Part shown: piece by piece, positions 5,672-6,543 of the stretch
Layout: the number at the start of each line of letters is the position of its first letter
How positions within the stretch are numbered: the stretch's first letter is position 1
NCBI GenBank assembly: GCA_937915735.1
Contig: CALGGS010000254.1
Location: forward strand, 1-6,543
Direction of reading: 5' to 3'
DNA from: an uncultured Treponema sp.
GTDB taxonomy: Bacteria > Spirochaetota > Spirochaetia > Treponematales > Treponemataceae
Length of the DNA: 6,543 bases
Position numbers and translations under genes: made by a program
The notes under the pieces: generated by a model
Seen by the model: the letters and a program-made list of their open reading frames with translations, nothing else
The model's database searches: none
Told to the model about the DNA's origin: nothing

Positions 5672-6326
5672 GAGTAAGTTCTGACAGCGCTTTTTTATCC
5701 AGCACCTCAATCTTTCCGCGGCCAAGGGAAACGATGCCTTCTTCAGAAAGATATTTGAGCGTTTTTGTGACGACTTCCCTGACGCTTCCGATTTGCTTTG
5801 CTAAATCCTCGTGACGAATCGAAAGAACATTTGATTTTTGGCGAATCATTTCATCGTGAAGGGCTGTGGCAAGGCGCTGGTCTATTTTCATAAAAAGAAT
5901 CTGCTGGATTGTCCAAAGGACTTCGGAAAATTTTTCGGTGGCAGTTTTGTAGATGTAAAGACTTACTAGAGGATTTTCTTCCTGAACCTTGTGAAGAATG
6001 GGAGATGGCAGGACACAGACTTCAGTTTCTTCGAGGGCTTCAATCAGAATGTCAAAAACTATTTCGTCCATAAGGCAGGAAGCCGAAAGAATGCAAACTT
6101 CTCCAGCTTCGACCCGGTAGAGAGTGACTTCCCGCCCTTCCTCTGAAACACAGTAAACCCGAAGAGAGCCGCTTTTCACCGCCATAACGCCACGGCAAGT
6201 TCCGTCAGAGCGATGAAGAAGCGTGCCCGCCGCCATTTTTTCGCTGCGGGCATTTTGCTCAAGAAGCGCTTTTTGAGACGGTGTTAAGTCGCTCCAAAAG
6301 GAAAAAACAGAAGCAAAAGAATTCAT
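5667..6326 (-). CDS. Crp/Fnr-family transcriptional regulator
   Basis: A 219-residue regulator with an N-terminal cyclic-nucleotide-binding-type beta-barrel (about 10-120, including KSGSLRVYCVSEEGREVTLYRVEAGE), a long dimerisation helix (about 122-163) and a C-terminal winged helix-turn-helix (about 168-215; HEDLAKQIGSVREVVTKTLKYL at 172-193 is the DNA-contacting region). It lacks the N-terminal cysteine cluster of E. coli FNR. It has five cysteines (C44, C59, C78, C84, C104), with C78 and C84 in the motif EVCILSASC. The glycine-rich cAMP-pocket signature of true CRP is not evident, so the effector is unknown; redox, an Fe-S centre or thiols are plausible given the downstream genes. ATG 6326 follows the metK stop by only 5 nt and has no clear Shine-Dalgarno, suggesting translational coupling to metK. 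Likely target: the two TGTRAC/ATCACA boxes before the downstream redox genes. Confidence 0.9.
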   Translation of the reverse strand: MNSFASVFSFWSDLTPSQKALLEQNARSEKMAAGTLLHRSDGTCRGVMAVKSGSLRVYCVSEEGREVTLYRVEAGEVCILSASCLMDEIVFDILIEALEETEVCVLPSPILHKVQEENPLVSLYIYKTATEKFSEVLWTIQQILFMKIDQRLATALHDEMIRQKSNVLSIRHEDLAKQIGSVREVVTKTLKYLSEEGIVSLGRGKIEVLDKKALSELTL

Positions 6327-6331
6327 TAAGC

Positions 6332-6543
6332 TTATATCACTGCCTTTTTCAATTCATCTACTTTATCGCACTTTTCCCAGCTGAAGCCCTCGCGGCCAAA
6401 GTGGCCGTAGTTGCTCGTAGCACGGTAGATTGGCTTTCGCAAGTCCAAAGTCTTTTCGATTCCGGCTGGAGAGCAGTCAAAGACCTTTTTTACAGCCTCA
6501 ACGATTTTTGCATTCTCGACCTTTCCTGTGCCGAAAGTTTCGA
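6332..6543 (-). CDS. metK: S-adenosylmethionine synthetase, C-terminal part (partial)
   Basis: The window edge cuts this gene; only the last 69 codons and the TAA stop (6334-6332) are present. The visible residues match the conserved C-terminus of methionine adenosyltransferase: ETFGTGKV at the edge, then SPAGIEKTLDLRKPIYRATS, NYGHFGREG and FSWEKCDKVDEL. MetK makes S-adenosylmethionine from methionine and ATP in the cytoplasm. It is read toward the Crp/Fnr gene, which starts 5 nt after its stop, so the two are almost certainly on one transcript. Nothing about the N-terminal catalytic part or promoter can be seen here. Confidence 0.95.
   Translation of the reverse strand, partial: ETFGTGKVENAKIVEAVKKVFDCSPAGIEKTLDLRKPIYRATSNYGHFGREGFSWEKCDKVDELKKAVI

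Noticed and set aside
5667..6326. Naming the regulator fnr, crp or hcpR
   Set aside because: It lacks the FNR cysteine cluster and a clear cAMP-pocket signature, and its boxes do not match the GTAAC-N4-GTTAC type cleanly, so no symbol is justified.

Overview
The window reads as chromosomal DNA of a host-associated anaerobic spirochaete, most likely a Treponema. This is inferred from an AT-rich base composition, exported LysM/M23 and long TPR envelope proteins, oxygen-sensitive Fe-S proteins next to a Crp/Fnr regulator, and several weak ribosome binding sites. No rRNA or other marker confirms the genus. No tRNA, rRNA, CRISPR array or transposase gene was seen, and no gene-free stretch exceeds 300 bases.

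Left half, plus strand (103-4212): two exported envelope proteins. The first is an M23/LytM metallopeptidase with a degenerate LysM-like domain and an intact zinc site. The second is a 961-residue secreted TPR protein. Both point to cell-wall remodelling and periplasmic scaffolding.

Centre (4212-4347): between the converging gene sets lies a compact block of three successive inverted repeats. Its two ends are themselves imperfect inverted repeats, flanked by the direct repeat TTAG. It resembles a MITE or REP-type element inserted exactly at the TPR stop codon, and may also act as the terminator region.

Right half, minus strand (6543 down to 4360): the 3' end of metK, a Crp/Fnr-family regulator 5 nt after it, a 2[4Fe-4S] ferredoxin, a NapH-like polytopic Fe-S membrane protein overlapping the ferredoxin by 4 nt, and a cysteine-rich C_GCAxxG_C_C-family protein. 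The last four form a redox module.

The most notable signal is regulatory. The ferredoxin and the C_GCAxxG gene are each preceded by a near-identical 21-bp box (12 nt identical plus a half-site, together an imperfect TGTGA/TCACA-type palindrome). In both cases the box lies exactly 40 nt from the start codon, with a -10 hexamer 14-15 nt after it. This is the geometry of a Crp/Fnr-activated promoter, and the adjacent regulator is the obvious candidate. Both boxes are embedded in the 3' ends of the preceding genes, and the ferredoxin promoter also carries a perfect 7-bp inverted repeat spanning its -10 and Shine-Dalgarno.
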